Origin: CAYJFG01 sp964369405
Lineage (GTDB): Bacteria; Bacillota; Clostridia; Oscillospirales; Acutalibacteraceae
Assembly (NCBI GenBank): GCA_964369405.1
Contig: CAYJGB010000014.1
Location: 1-50,444, forward strand
DNA length: 50,444 nucleotides
Direction: 5' to 3'
The notes under the pieces were generated by a model. The model was given only the letters and a program-made list of their open reading frames with translations. It did not search any database and was not told the DNA's origin. Position numbers and translations under genes: made by a program. Below are positions 7,648 through 16,196 of this stretch, one piece after another (positions within the stretch are counted from its first letter, which is position 1; each line of letters opens with the position of its first letter).

Positions 7648-8799
7648 TTATTTAAATTTGAAAAACTCCAGTATCTTTTCAAAAATATTTTTTTCTTTTT
7701 CGGAATACTTTATATTTTCGTGGGCTATAAGCTCGTTTGTTTCTACTACTTTATCATTAACTTTGTAAGTTATTTCTCCTACAATTTCACCTTTTTCAAT
7801 AGGTGCATATAAAAACATTGGTATATTTATTTCTCGTTCAATATTATTTTTATCTTCTTTTAATGTGACTATATCCATAGCAGTGCTAGCACCAATGTTT
7901 ATAGTATCGTCTACACCACCTACTACATTTACATCTAAATTAAAATTATCGTCATCAAAAGTAGTACTTGTAAGCTGTTCAAAACCTTTTTCGTACATAT
8001 TTATGTGGTCGTCCCAATCATCAGATGCGTTAAGCGTTACAGCTATAAGCTCCATACCGTCTTTGTTAGCACTAGACACTAGACATCTTCCAGCAGTTGA
8101 GGTGTATCCTGTTTTGCCTCCGTTGCAATATTCATAGAGCGAAAGCAATTTATTATGGTTTGAATATGTATTACTAGTGTCTTCTGGGTATATAAAATCA
8201 ACTTTTATACTTTTTTGACTTGTTATATTTGCAAAGTCTTCGTTTTCCATAGCATAACTCATAAGTAAAGCCATATCTTTAGCAGTTGAGTAATGGTTTT
8301 CATCATCTAATCCAGACGCAGTAACAAAATTTGTGTTGTCCATACCTATTACTTTTGCCTTATCGTTCATAACTTTAGCAAAATCTTCAAAAGACTCAGA
8401 TATAGTTAATGCAACAGCGTTAGCCGCATCGTTACCAGATACAGTCATCATACCCACAGCTAAGTCAGATAAATGTAACTTGTCACCCTCTTTTAAGTAC
8501 ATAGACGAACCCTCTGCATACATCTCAGGAGTAATAGTAACAGTTTTATTGTTAGTAGAAGCATTTTCTAAGGCTAGGAGTGAAGTCATAACTTTAGTAG
8601 TGCTAGCCATTGGTAAAGTTGTTTCTGCATTCTTAGTAAAAAGAAACTCACCAGTATTAACACAGTATAATGCAGCAGCATTTGCACTAACAGACACAGA
8701 CATCTTATTTGAAGAGGTTGCAAACACACTCAAATTCAGATTGAAACATAAAACATAAAACACAACAAAACATATTATTATTGTTTTGAACTTTATCAA
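7648..8799 (-). CDS. D-alanyl-D-alanine carboxypeptidase (DacF/PBP5-type)
   Basis: A penicillin-binding D,D-carboxypeptidase that trims the terminal D-Ala of peptidoglycan stem peptides outside the membrane. Visible are a signal peptide (about 1-27) and the three active-site motifs in order: STTK (66-69), SGN (121-123) and KTG (229-231). The remaining C-terminal part is the beta-rich PBP5 domain, ending in Lys/Glu-rich sequence and FFKFK, a possible amphipathic membrane anchor. The start reads TTG with AGGAGCTGATATTC before it. In Bacillus, dacF is a sporulation gene. Here it follows ytfJ by 73 bp, which hints at a similar role, although a vegetative one is equally possible. Confidence 0.9.
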   Translation of the reverse strand: MIKFKTIIICFVVFYVLCFNLNLSVFATSSNKMSVSVSANAAALYCVNTGEFLFTKNAETTLPMASTTKVMTSLLALENASTNNKTVTITPEMYAEGSSMYLKEGDKLHLSDLAVGMMTVSGNDAANAVALTISESFEDFAKVMNDKAKVIGMDNTNFVTASGLDDENHYSTAKDMALLMSYAMENEDFANITSQKSIKVDFIYPEDTSNTYSNHNKLLSLYEYCNGGKTGYTSTAGRCLVSSANKDGMELIAVTLNASDDWDDHINMYEKGFEQLTSTTFDDDNFNLDVNVVGGVDDTINIGASTAMDIVTLKEDKNNIEREINIPMFLYAPIEKGEIVGEITYKVNDKVVETNELIAHENIKYSEKEKNIFEKILEFFKFK

Positions 8800-8872
8800 G
8801 AATATCAGCTCCTAAATGAAAGTAACAATAATAAATATGCATTTGAGTTGTTGAATTATTCTATTTTAAGAT

Positions 8873-9283
8873 TTATATTTCAGATAAAATTTCATCTTCT
8901 GGTTTATCTTTAGAAAATAAAGAAACAATTTTGTCGATAACTTCTGGAACCATACCAGCAATTTTGCCAATAGCATCTTCAGAAGCATCAAGATTTAGAA
9001 GTTGAGCATTGCCGTTAGAAACTACTATAAAAGCCATAGGTTTTATAGTGACACCAGCACCTCCACCGCCACCAAAAGCTTGTTTGTTTACAGTGTTTTT
9101 AGATGGAATATCTGTACCACCAGATGCAAAGCCATAACTTACTTTAGACACAGGTATAATAGTAGTGCCGTCAGGTGTACTGATAGGGTCGCCGATAATA
9201 GTGTTTACATCAACCATTTCTTTGATTTTTTGAAGAGTGATATCCATAAGACCTTCTATAGGATGTTTTTGTTGTTCGCTCAT
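8873..9283 (-). CDS. ytfJ: GerW/YtfJ family sporulation protein
   Basis: 136 residues of the YtfJ/GerW family (PF09579), forespore proteins needed in Bacillus for germination in response to some nutrients. The call rests on the N-terminal PIEGLMDITLQKIKEMVDVN, the DGTTIIPVSKVSYGFASGG strand pair, the Gly-rich FGGGGGAG loop, and the later VTIKPMAFIVV, all typical of the family. It sits directly after the DUF2953 gene (YtfI equivalent), the same pair as in Bacillus. The length is close to the family norm. Confidence 0.92.
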   Translation of the reverse strand: MSEQQKHPIEGLMDITLQKIKEMVDVNTIIGDPISTPDGTTIIPVSKVSYGFASGGTDIPSKNTVNKQAFGGGGGAGVTIKPMAFIVVSNGNAQLLNLDASEDAIGKIAGMVPEVIDKIVSLFSKDKPEDEILSEI

Positions 9284-9344
9284 AAAAGCACCGTCCTTTA
9301 ATTAGATTTTGATTTTGTTTATATTTATTATTAAAGATAAAAAT

Positions 9345-10040
9345 TTAAGATTGATTAGGATTTGCTTCTTTGTTAGAAGTTGGGTTTAAATTATTATCTT
9401 GATTAGCTGACTTATATTTTATAAACTGTATTAGGCTATTAAAAATTAGTTTTACAGATAAAACTATTAACCAAATAACTGGGATATATATGGAGATTTC
9501 TGCGTTTACGGTACTTTGAGTAGCGTCGAAATCAGGCGATAAATTTAAGTTTAACTCCTTATAGTCTTTAACACCGTTTAGAAGTAAACCAGATACAGGA
9601 TATACTACAGAACAAACATAACCATAATTTATAGCGCAGTCGCTTGCATCTTCTCCAGATACAGAAATGTTGATAATAAATTTATCGATTATAGTGTGGT
9701 TTAAAAGGTCAAGTGAGTAATCTTTAACTAGTGTTGCACCAGTTTTTATTATTTCTAAAAATCCATCTAAACCAGTTTTGTCGATTGCTTCTTTAAGTTG
9801 TTTTAAAACACTTGGTTTTTCTTCTTTTTCTTTAGGTTTTTCGGCTTTCTTTTTAGGTTTAGAAGATTTTTTTTTCTTTTTAACTTCTTTTTTTTCTCTT
9901 GGATATATTTTAAATTTAAAAAACATATATCTAATAGTTACTGATAAATCTTCATTATAAGTGAATTTAACATATAAGGGTAGTAGTGTTAGGAAAAAAA
10001 TCAATAATAATACAAATAGTATAATTATTAATGCGTCCAA
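9345..10040 (-). CDS. DUF2953 membrane protein (YtfI-like)
   Basis: 231 residues: one N-terminal membrane segment (about 2-25), a strand region, a very Lys-rich stretch (about 49-76, KKEVKKKKKSSKPKKKAEK), then a conserved domain ending in a second hydrophobic segment (about 184-206). This is the DUF2953 layout of Bacillus YtfI, which is encoded next to ytfJ as here. The start is TTG with a strong AAGGAGGG 6 bp upstream. Function is unknown; pairing with ytfJ suggests a sporulation or germination role. Confidence 0.75.
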   Translation of the reverse strand: MDALIIILFVLLLIFFLTLLPLYVKFTYNEDLSVTIRYMFFKFKIYPREKKEVKKKKKSSKPKKKAEKPKEKEEKPSVLKQLKEAIDKTGLDGFLEIIKTGATLVKDYSLDLLNHTIIDKFIINISVSGEDASDCAINYGYVCSVVYPVSGLLLNGVKDYKELNLNLSPDFDATQSTVNAEISIYIPVIWLIVLSVKLIFNSLIQFIKYKSANQDNNLNPTSNKEANPNQS

Positions 10041-10174
10041 TTAAAACCCTCCTTAGAATTGTTTTATACTAATATAAAGATACATATAAAAACAATTAGA
10101 TATATGATTTTAATTTAGATTAGTATTATATGTAAATATATTGAAAAAATGTAAGTGTTAATTTGAATTTGTTG

Positions 10175-10744
10175 TTAAGTAGTTTCTAGTTCTTCTTTTT
10201 CGCTGTTTTCAGAGTTTTCATTAGTTTCTACCTTTTTTTCTGGTATTGGTGGTAGTTGCTCTAAATTCTCGATTTGAAATGTTCTTAAAAATACATCTGT
10301 TGTTGCATATAAAAGTGGACGCCCTGGAAGCTCTAGTCTGCCAGCCTCTTGTATCAATCCTTTTGTTGTTAAACTGCCAATTACTCCAGAACAGTCAACA
10401 CCTCTAACTTGTTCTACAAACGCTTTTGTTACTGGTTGGTTATATGCTATTACTGCTAGCACTTCAAGTGCTGCCGGAGATAAGGGAGTGTTTCTTTTTA
10501 TATCCATTATTTTACGTATGTTTTCAGCAAATTTTTTCTTGCTACACATCTGATAATTATCGTTTAAGCGTACTATCATTATACCCCTGTTATCTTTGCT
10601 ATATTCTTCCATTAAGTTGTCTATTTGAGTTTGTACTGTTTTTTCTTCTTCCTCTAAGGCTTGTGCTATCTTATCTATTTGTACAGGCTCTCCATTTGCA
10701 AATAATATTGCCTCTATTCCAGCCTTTATATTGTTGTTATCCAT
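10175..10744 (-). CDS. scpB: Segregation and condensation protein B
   Basis: The winged-helix kleisin-associated subunit of the SMC-ScpAB condensin. The 189 residues contain the ScpB N-terminal helix region (IKAGIEAILFANGEPV), the LSPAALEVLAVIAYNQPVTK segment and VRGVDCSGVIGSLTTKGLI, all strongly characteristic. The Glu-rich tail is variable in the family. It starts 13 bp after scpA, the usual order, and the products act together on chromosome segregation. Confidence 0.95.
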   Translation of the reverse strand: MDNNNIKAGIEAILFANGEPVQIDKIAQALEEEEKTVQTQIDNLMEEYSKDNRGIMIVRLNDNYQMCSKKKFAENIRKIMDIKRNTPLSPAALEVLAVIAYNQPVTKAFVEQVRGVDCSGVIGSLTTKGLIQEAGRLELPGRPLLYATTDVFLRTFQIENLEQLPPIPEKKVETNENSENSEKEELETT

Positions 10745-10757
10745 CTATGTTTCCCTT

Positions 10758-11480
10758 TCAAACACTTTTACTTTTATCAAGCATTCTTACACTTGCTTCG
10801 TTTCCGTCACCGTCTATATATATTCGCTTTGTTTTTACAAGCTCTAACACAGCTAAAAATGTAGCAACTAGCTCAGATTTTTGACTACCATCTTTAAATA
10901 ATACTCTATATTTTACATTTGTTCCACCATATAGTTTTCTCATAACAAAGACTACTCTTGAATTTACAGATACGATTTTTCTTGCAACTATTCCACTAAA
11001 ATCATCTTTAGTTGGTAAAAGTTTCTTTTTACCTCTGCCACAAGCAGATACAAATGCAGTTGCTATATCTATTGTGTTGTGTAATCGTGTATATGTTAAA
11101 TCGTACTCAATTTGACTAGGACTTGTACAATATATATCGTATGTTGCGAGTGTACTTAATGTTTGTGCAACTTCTTTGCACAACTTGTACTCAAGCAGTT
11201 GCCCTGTTAACTCTTTTTTTAAGTCGTCGCCTTCTTCTTCATATTTTGGAAGTAGCATAGCAGACTTTATATATACTAATCGTGATGCCATTTCTAAAAA
11301 TTCGCTTGCAACATCTAAGTCGTTTTCTTGCATCTCTTTAATTTGCTGAACATATTGTTCTAATAGTTCAGAAATTTGTATATCGTAAATATTTAACTTA
11401 TTCTTTGCTATTAAAGTTAATAACATATCAAGTGGACCTTCAAAAGCATCTAATTTATATTGTAATGTTGTTTCTTGCAA
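10758..11480 (-). CDS. scpA: Segregation and condensation protein A
   Basis: The kleisin subunit bridging SMC heads in condensin. Its 240 residues begin with the typical YKLDAFEGPLDMLLTLI motif and continue with IQISELLEQYVQQIKEM and EFLEMASRLVYIKSAMLLP, then a divergent middle and a C-terminal winged-helix domain (SELVATFLAVLELVKTKRI). The start is TTG preceded by AGGGAGCG. It is followed directly by scpB. Confidence 0.95.
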   Translation of the reverse strand: MQETTLQYKLDAFEGPLDMLLTLIAKNKLNIYDIQISELLEQYVQQIKEMQENDLDVASEFLEMASRLVYIKSAMLLPKYEEEGDDLKKELTGQLLEYKLCKEVAQTLSTLATYDIYCTSPSQIEYDLTYTRLHNTIDIATAFVSACGRGKKKLLPTKDDFSGIVARKIVSVNSRVVFVMRKLYGGTNVKYRVLFKDGSQKSELVATFLAVLELVKTKRIYIDGDGNEASVRMLDKSKSV

Positions 11481-11517
11481 TTGTTATACGCTCCCTAAAA
11501 TAAACTTATTATATACT

Positions 11518-12213
11518 TTAACTTAAACCGAAAAGCATAAGGAAAAACGATAAAAATGTACTAGTTAAAAAGTTACTAGCATCACCTATAAACTCACCTA
11601 CAGGCAAAACAAATATCATTAAAATTAAAGCTAGTGAAAAATATCTTTCGTAAGCTGAAATTTTAGCTATAGTTTTATAAGGTAATGCAGCGTATAAAAT
11701 CTTTGAACCATCTAGTGGTGGGATAGGTATTAAGTTAAATATAGCTAAATTAAAGTTGATAATCATACATACGGTTAAAAACCTTACAAACATATTTAAA
11801 AAGTTTATCATCTCTACAGTGTTTACAGAAACTGTATTTGTAATAAAGATAACGAGTGTTATAAGAAGTGCAAGTATTGCACCAACTATAATGTTAGACA
11901 GTGGACCTGCTAGGGCAGTTATCGCCATACCAGCCTTAGGGTTTTTGAAATTACGTGGGTTAACAGGTACAGGTTTAGCCCAACCAAAACCAATTAATAC
12001 TATACTAAAAGCACCTACTGGGTCGATGTGTGATAAAGGGTTAAAGTTAAGTCTTCCGTTTCGTTTGGCTGTTAAGTCGCCTAGTTTGTAAGCTGTAAAG
12101 CCATGAGCCCATTCATGAATCGGCATAACTAAGAATATTACTACTGCAGACGATAATAAGTATACAACTAGGGTCGGGAAATCCCAGCTCCCTGATAACA
12201 CTTCATATAGCAT
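11518..12213 (-). CDS. Site-2 protease family membrane metalloprotease (M50)
   Basis: An intramembrane zinc protease of about 231 residues with several hydrophobic segments. The zinc motif HEWAH lies in the first third, and the third ligand motif NLIPIPPLDGSK, with its metal-binding Asp, in the last third. This is the short Bacillus YwhC/YydH-like subgroup, without PDZ domain, and its substrate is unknown. I chose the ATG at 12213 (MLYEVLSGSW): it has GGAGG 9 bp upstream, whereas a start 42 bp further upstream (12255) has none. It heads the scpAB-ytfJ run in many Clostridia and lies 37 bp before scpA. Confidence 0.85.
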   Translation of the reverse strand: MLYEVLSGSWDFPTLVVYLLSSAVVIFLVMPIHEWAHGFTAYKLGDLTAKRNGRLNFNPLSHIDPVGAFSIVLIGFGWAKPVPVNPRNFKNPKAGMAITALAGPLSNIIVGAILALLITLVIFITNTVSVNTVEMINFLNMFVRFLTVCMIINFNLAIFNLIPIPPLDGSKILYAALPYKTIAKISAYERYFSLALILMIFVLPVGEFIGDASNFLTSTFLSFFLMLFGLS

Positions 12214-12323
12214 ATATAAAAACCTCCAAAATATATTATATAAATTCATATTCAAAACTATTATACATCAGTAATAATAAAAACACAAGAAAAAGAAAGT
12301 AGTTAAAAAAGATTAATCAATTA

Positions 12324-12352
12324 TTGCAAAAAAATATACTGTATGATAAAAT
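12324..12352 (+). promoter_or_regulatory. Likely promoter of the lipoprotein gene
   Basis: TTGCAA (12324-12329) and TAAAAT (12347-12352) with 17-bp spacing lie 30 bp before the start at 12383. The intergenic region is very A+T-rich, so the match carries limited weight. Confidence 0.4.
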
Positions 12353-12382
12353 AAGTATGAAATAAATTTAGGGAGAAATAGT

Positions 12383-13360
12383 ATGAAAATTAAAAGACTT
12401 ATATGTGCAATTTTATCGTTAGTAGTTTTAGTTATACTTTTTACGTCTTGTGATTCTTTGTTTTTAAAAGAAACTAGGTATCCAGAGGTGGATATAATTT
12501 ATCCTCAATCTAAGTGTTGGATAAAAACAACTAGTTTTGATGGATATGAAACAGGTACCAAAGCAACTAAAGACAACTATTTTATGTTTATTGATGGGAT
12601 TGATGAATTGCCAATCACAATAGAAAACTTATCTGAAGTGATAGGCGGAGAAGTAGTTTATAGAGATACTCAAGATGCTAGCCAAAAAATTGAAGCAGAG
12701 TCGCTTATGGATTTGTATGAAAATTATGCTGAAGATATAATTGTATATTCATCAGGGCACATAAGAGTTGACCAAGGGGCGTTTGAAGATTTTAATTTAG
12801 TATTTGTAAATGATAAATATCAAGAACCTACTCTTAAAGAACTTATGGATAATGGGGAATGGTACATAGAAAATAGTGTTTATCATATTTTTGATAATAA
12901 TTATGATGAAATTAACGAATATGCGTGGGATGAAGTTTTAGGAGCTAAAGATGGTGAAAGTTATGCTATGATGGATAATTTAAAAGAAATGTTAGGTAAG
13001 CCAGATGTAGTAACAACACCAGTGAATGAGATGATAAATGAAGAAACTGGAGAAAGCACATATACACCTGAATATTATTACTATACCATGTATTTTAATT
13101 ATGAAGATTATGCATTAAAGATAACTATTTTAGATACAGAGATAGATACAAATTATAGAGAAGGCAATATTATAAATATTAAGTATATGGCGTCAGGTGC
13201 AATTGAAAACCCAACTAGATTTGGTGACTATTATAGAACAGATGAATACAACAGTGAGTTTTATGAGGGGCGCGAAAATGTTTATGATTGGGGAGAAGAG
13301 CTAGATAATGGAATATTTGTAAATTATGAAATTGAAGATAACGGGAGTATGTTTTATTAA
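12383..13360 (+). CDS. Hypothetical secreted lipoprotein, 325 aa
   Basis: A lipoprotein signal peptide with lipobox LFTSC (Cys about residue 23) is followed by an acidic, Tyr-rich soluble domain. The middle holds a SAYAMM-like helical segment, MDNLKEMLGKPDVV, which recalls proteins with a SmpA/OmlA-type 'lgkPd' helix. No known domain is recognised with confidence. It is monocistronic, with its own promoter and a strong shared terminator downstream. Function unknown. Confidence 0.75.
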   Translation: MKIKRLICAILSLVVLVILFTSCDSLFLKETRYPEVDIIYPQSKCWIKTTSFDGYETGTKATKDNYFMFIDGIDELPITIENLSEVIGGEVVYRDTQDASQKIEAESLMDLYENYAEDIIVYSSGHIRVDQGAFEDFNLVFVNDKYQEPTLKELMDNGEWYIENSVYHIFDNNYDEINEYAWDEVLGAKDGESYAMMDNLKEMLGKPDVVTTPVNEMINEETGESTYTPEYYYYTMYFNYEDYALKITILDTEIDTNYREGNIINIKYMASGAIENPTRFGDYYRTDEYNSEFYEGRENVYDWGEELDNGIFVNYEIEDNGSMFY

Positions 13361-13388
13361 TAAACTATGAGTTAATTTAAAAATATAA

Positions 13389-13435
13389 TATGCCAAGAGA
13401 TTGATAATTTAATCAATCTCTTGGCATATTTTTTT
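13389..13435. terminator. Bidirectional terminator between convergent genes
   Basis: A perfect 17-bp stem (TATGCCAAGAGATTGAT with its complement, ending at 13428) has a 6-base loop, seven T after it on the plus strand and an A-rich flank before it that gives a T-run on the minus strand. Its right arm lies inside the last codons and stop of the convergent hydrolase gene. Confidence 0.88.
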
Positions 13436-14155
13436 AAGTGTATTTAATAAGTATTGTTTTTCAGTTTTTTCATAATAATAATGTCTTGAATTTCTAAGGA
13501 TTTTTAAAGTTATATTTGGATTTTTAGTAAAATATTTATATGATTTTACAGAAACCATCTCATCTTGTAAAGATAAAAACACATATGTTTTTACGCATAT
13601 TCTATCTATTATTGTTCGACTGTATCTCGACTCTTTAAATAATTCTAAATATCTAGGCAACCAACCTGTATACTCCCAAAACTTTAAACTATAATCTACA
13701 CCATAAGCTTCTCTAGCTGACACCGTTACTAGGTTTTCTTCATCTACTTTGTTAAAAATAACTTTAAGTGCATTTATTCCGGCGTCTGGCTTTAAAGCAA
13801 TTTTTACAGGCGTTGCTAGTAGAAATAGTGCTTTTATATATTTAGGGTATTTTATGCTTGCTTGCATTGCAAAAAATGTTCCCATTGAGTGAGCTACTAT
13901 TATTATGTTTTTATATTTTTTCGATAACTTAAGTATTTTAATCTCTATATCGTTTTTCCATATTTCCATTGATGTGTTAGAAAAATCTTCAACTTTTCCA
14001 CCGTGTCCATCTAAGCATATGTTATGTATTGCGAAATTTTTAGGTATTACCTTTATGAAATCTTTAAAATATTTCGGAGTCCCTAAAATACCATGTATAA
14101 ACAATATGACTGAATTGCCATTGTCAACATCTTTTATATATTCTCTATGTTCCAA
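13409..14155 (-). CDS. Alpha/beta hydrolase (carboxylesterase / monoacylglycerol lipase-like)
   Basis: A cytosolic serine hydrolase of 248 residues with no signal peptide. It shows the oxyanion-region motif FIHGILGT (19-26), the nucleophile elbow AHSMG (Ser90), an acid in SLQDEMV (Asp198) and the catalytic His in NSRHYYYEK (His225), which is a complete triad. Size and the lid-like insertion (about 118-175) resemble Est30/lysophospholipase-type esterases. The substrate is unknown. The start is TTG after AAAGGAAG. The terminator hairpin overlaps its 3' end. Confidence 0.82.
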   Translation of the reverse strand: MEHREYIKDVDNGNSVILFIHGILGTPKYFKDFIKVIPKNFAIHNICLDGHGGKVEDFSNTSMEIWKNDIEIKILKLSKKYKNIIIVAHSMGTFFAMQASIKYPKYIKALFLLATPVKIALKPDAGINALKVIFNKVDEENLVTVSAREAYGVDYSLKFWEYTGWLPRYLELFKESRYSRTIIDRICVKTYVFLSLQDEMVSVKSYKYFTKNPNITLKILRNSRHYYYEKTEKQYLLNTLKKICQEID

Positions 14156-14315
14156 AAAATCAACTTCCTTTCTGTTGCTTTAATTTATATTATATTATAT
14201 ATCAAATAATCTGCTTTTTATGTCTTTAAAACAATTATTCTAAAAAATCATATAGATATCATATTTATAATATTGTTCACATAAATATATATTAAAATTG
14301 TGGGCGGTGGTTGTG

Positions 14316-15401
14316 ATGAAAAAGAATATAAAAACTAGATTTAATCTATACTTCAAAGGATTTATATCTATTGTCGTTGTGCTAGTGTGTTTTGCAAGTG
14401 TTGTTATGCGTGTGCCAGATGTTATTTCAATTGATTTAAATTCGATTTATGATGTTACAAGTGGTAATAGCGAAAAAAATGGAGTAAACTCATCACAAAA
14501 AAATTCCGAACAAGAAGATAACAATCAGCCAACACAAGTAAATGTTGATTCTAGCATATATATGAAATCGGAAAACGAGTACGAAGAAGAAACAACACTA
14601 AATAGCAATGATGCAGATAATACTGATAAAAAGAAATATCCTGTATATGAAGAGCAGTATGGAACAGCTGGCGAAATAACTATAAAAAACAGCACAAACT
14701 ATACTATAGATATTGAAAAACAACTCTCAAAATCATTACCATTCGAGATAACAGACACATCACAACCACAAGTATTGATAGTTCATACTCATGCGTCTGA
14801 GGCGTTTTTGCAAGAGGACGTAGGCTATTACTATGAAGATTATACGAGTAGAAGTTTAGATGATAATTTAAATATAATTAGTGTAGGTGAAGTGCTTACA
14901 AATTCGCTTAATGATAGAGGGATAGGTACGTTGCAGTCATTAGTTCATCATGATTCACCAACATATAATGGTTCATATGATAGAAGCGAAAAAACGATAA
15001 ATGAGTATTTAGAGAAATATCCATCAATTAAAGTGGTTATAGATTTACATAGAGATGCAATAGGATATGGAGGAGAAGACGGAAAGTATAAACCTACATT
15101 TGTAGTTGATGGGAAGAAAGCAGCACAGATAATGGTTATGACTGGATATGACCCAACAGGAGCATATGGTTATGAAAATTGGGAAGACAATTTAGGGTTT
15201 GCACTGAAGATACAAGAAACAGCAGAAAAGTTATATCCAGGAATGACAAGGCCGTTATATTTTGGAGATTTTGCATATAATATGTATATTAATTCAGGGT
15301 CTTTACTAGTAGAAGTTGGAACAGATGCAAATACTTTAGAGGAAGCACAATACACAGGAGAGTTATTAGGAGATGTGTTAGCAGAAGTGTTAAAACAATA
15401 A
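14316..15401 (+). CDS. spoIIP: Stage II sporulation protein P (peptidoglycan amidase/endopeptidase)
   Basis: SpoIIP cleaves peptidoglycan during engulfment, with SpoIID and SpoIIM. The protein has an N-terminal membrane anchor (about 12-32), a low-complexity acidic/Ser/Asn linker to about residue 130, and the SpoIIP catalytic domain with HTHASE, SVGEVLTNSLNDRGI, VVIDLHRDA and LLVEVGTDANT, which match the zinc-amidase-like active-site segments. Length (361 aa) is close to the Bacillus protein. I prefer ATG 14316 over the upstream in-frame TTG at 14298 because GGCGGTGG lies just before it. The 160-bp upstream gap holds AT-rich possible mother-cell promoter sequence but no site I would assert. 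Confidence 0.92.
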   Translation: MKKNIKTRFNLYFKGFISIVVVLVCFASVVMRVPDVISIDLNSIYDVTSGNSEKNGVNSSQKNSEQEDNNQPTQVNVDSSIYMKSENEYEEETTLNSNDADNTDKKKYPVYEEQYGTAGEITIKNSTNYTIDIEKQLSKSLPFEITDTSQPQVLIVHTHASEAFLQEDVGYYYEDYTSRSLDDNLNIISVGEVLTNSLNDRGIGTLQSLVHHDSPTYNGSYDRSEKTINEYLEKYPSIKVVIDLHRDAIGYGGEDGKYKPTFVVDGKKAAQIMVMTGYDPTGAYGYENWEDNLGFALKIQETAEKLYPGMTRPLYFGDFAYNMYINSGSLLVEVGTDANTLEEAQYTGELLGDVLAEVLKQ

Positions 15402-15486
15402 AAGTTAAAATATATGTAGACAAAATGATGAAAAAGCAATATAATTTAAGAGGATTAAACTATTTTAAAATAAAGGATAGATATAG

Positions 15487-15969
15487 ATGTTAAAGAAAAC
15501 ACTTGTATTTTTTATTATATTGATTGTTTTTGTTAGTAGTAGCGTAAATGCTTTTGCTGTAGATGAAACTTTACCAACGATAGATTTTGAAGAAACTACA
15601 CCACCAACTACACAAAGTACGACACCAGCACCAGTAACTCAACCAGAAACACTTGCACCAACAACGCAGCCAGAAACACTTGCACCTACAACACAAATAC
15701 AAACAGACCCACCTACACAGGAACAGACACAACCACAAACTCAACAACCAACACAAGAAACTACAACTAGTGGTGGGTTTTTAAATGGATTATTAGAGCA
15801 ACCAGAAGAGCCAGAAACATCAGAGGACTCAATACCACAAGAAACAAGGGCAGTATCTACTACGGCATATGTTATAAATGGCGTTTTATTATGGATAGTC
15901 ATTGTAGTAGGCGTCTTAGTTACTTTAGGGATTTTAGGAATAACTTTTAAAAGGAAAAAATCTAAATAG
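15487..15969 (+). CDS. Secreted Thr/Pro/Gln-rich, membrane-anchored small protein
   Basis: 160 residues: signal peptide (about 1-25, ending NAFA), a low-complexity stalk (about 35-95) of near repeats such as PETLAPTTQ, a short acidic stretch, then a C-terminal membrane helix (about 128-152) and a basic tail, FKRKKSK. No LPxTG sorting motif is present, so it is probably held by the helix. No folded domain is evident between stalk and helix, suggesting a spacer or surface stalk. It follows spoIIP by 85 bp with its own ribosome binding site (AAAGGATAGATATAG). Function unknown. Confidence 0.7.
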   Translation: MLKKTLVFFIILIVFVSSSVNAFAVDETLPTIDFEETTPPTTQSTTPAPVTQPETLAPTTQPETLAPTTQIQTDPPTQEQTQPQTQQPTQETTTSGGFLNGLLEQPEEPETSEDSIPQETRAVSTTAYVINGVLLWIVIVVGVLVTLGILGITFKRKKSK

Positions 15970-15979
15970 TAAAAAATAT

Positions 15980-16022
15980 AAATCGTCATATGTTTGTGGT
16001 TATCGCAAATGTATGGCGATTT
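15980..16022 (+). terminator. Hairpin after the Thr/Pro-rich protein gene
   Basis: AAATCGTCATATGTTTG pairs with CAAATGTATGGCGATTT, a 17-bp stem with a few wobbles. The tail is T-poor (AATAATTG), so termination is less certain than for other hairpins in the window. Confidence 0.5.
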
Positions 16023-16196
16023 AATAATTGTATATATCATTTTACTAAAAATTAAGCAAAAAATTTTACAATGTTTTTTTCAACAATTATATATTTTAGT
16101 TGCACAATTTATCATATTTTGATATAATATAGTGTGATAATTTATATTCATTATATGAATAATTATTTGTAATTTTACCATGAAAGGAATTTTTTT

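Noticed and set aside
15601..15760. Possible CRISPR-like or minisatellite array
   Set aside because: The repetition is codon-level Thr/Pro/Gln low complexity in a protein stalk, with no regular repeat-spacer pattern. No CRISPR array or cas gene was seen in the window.
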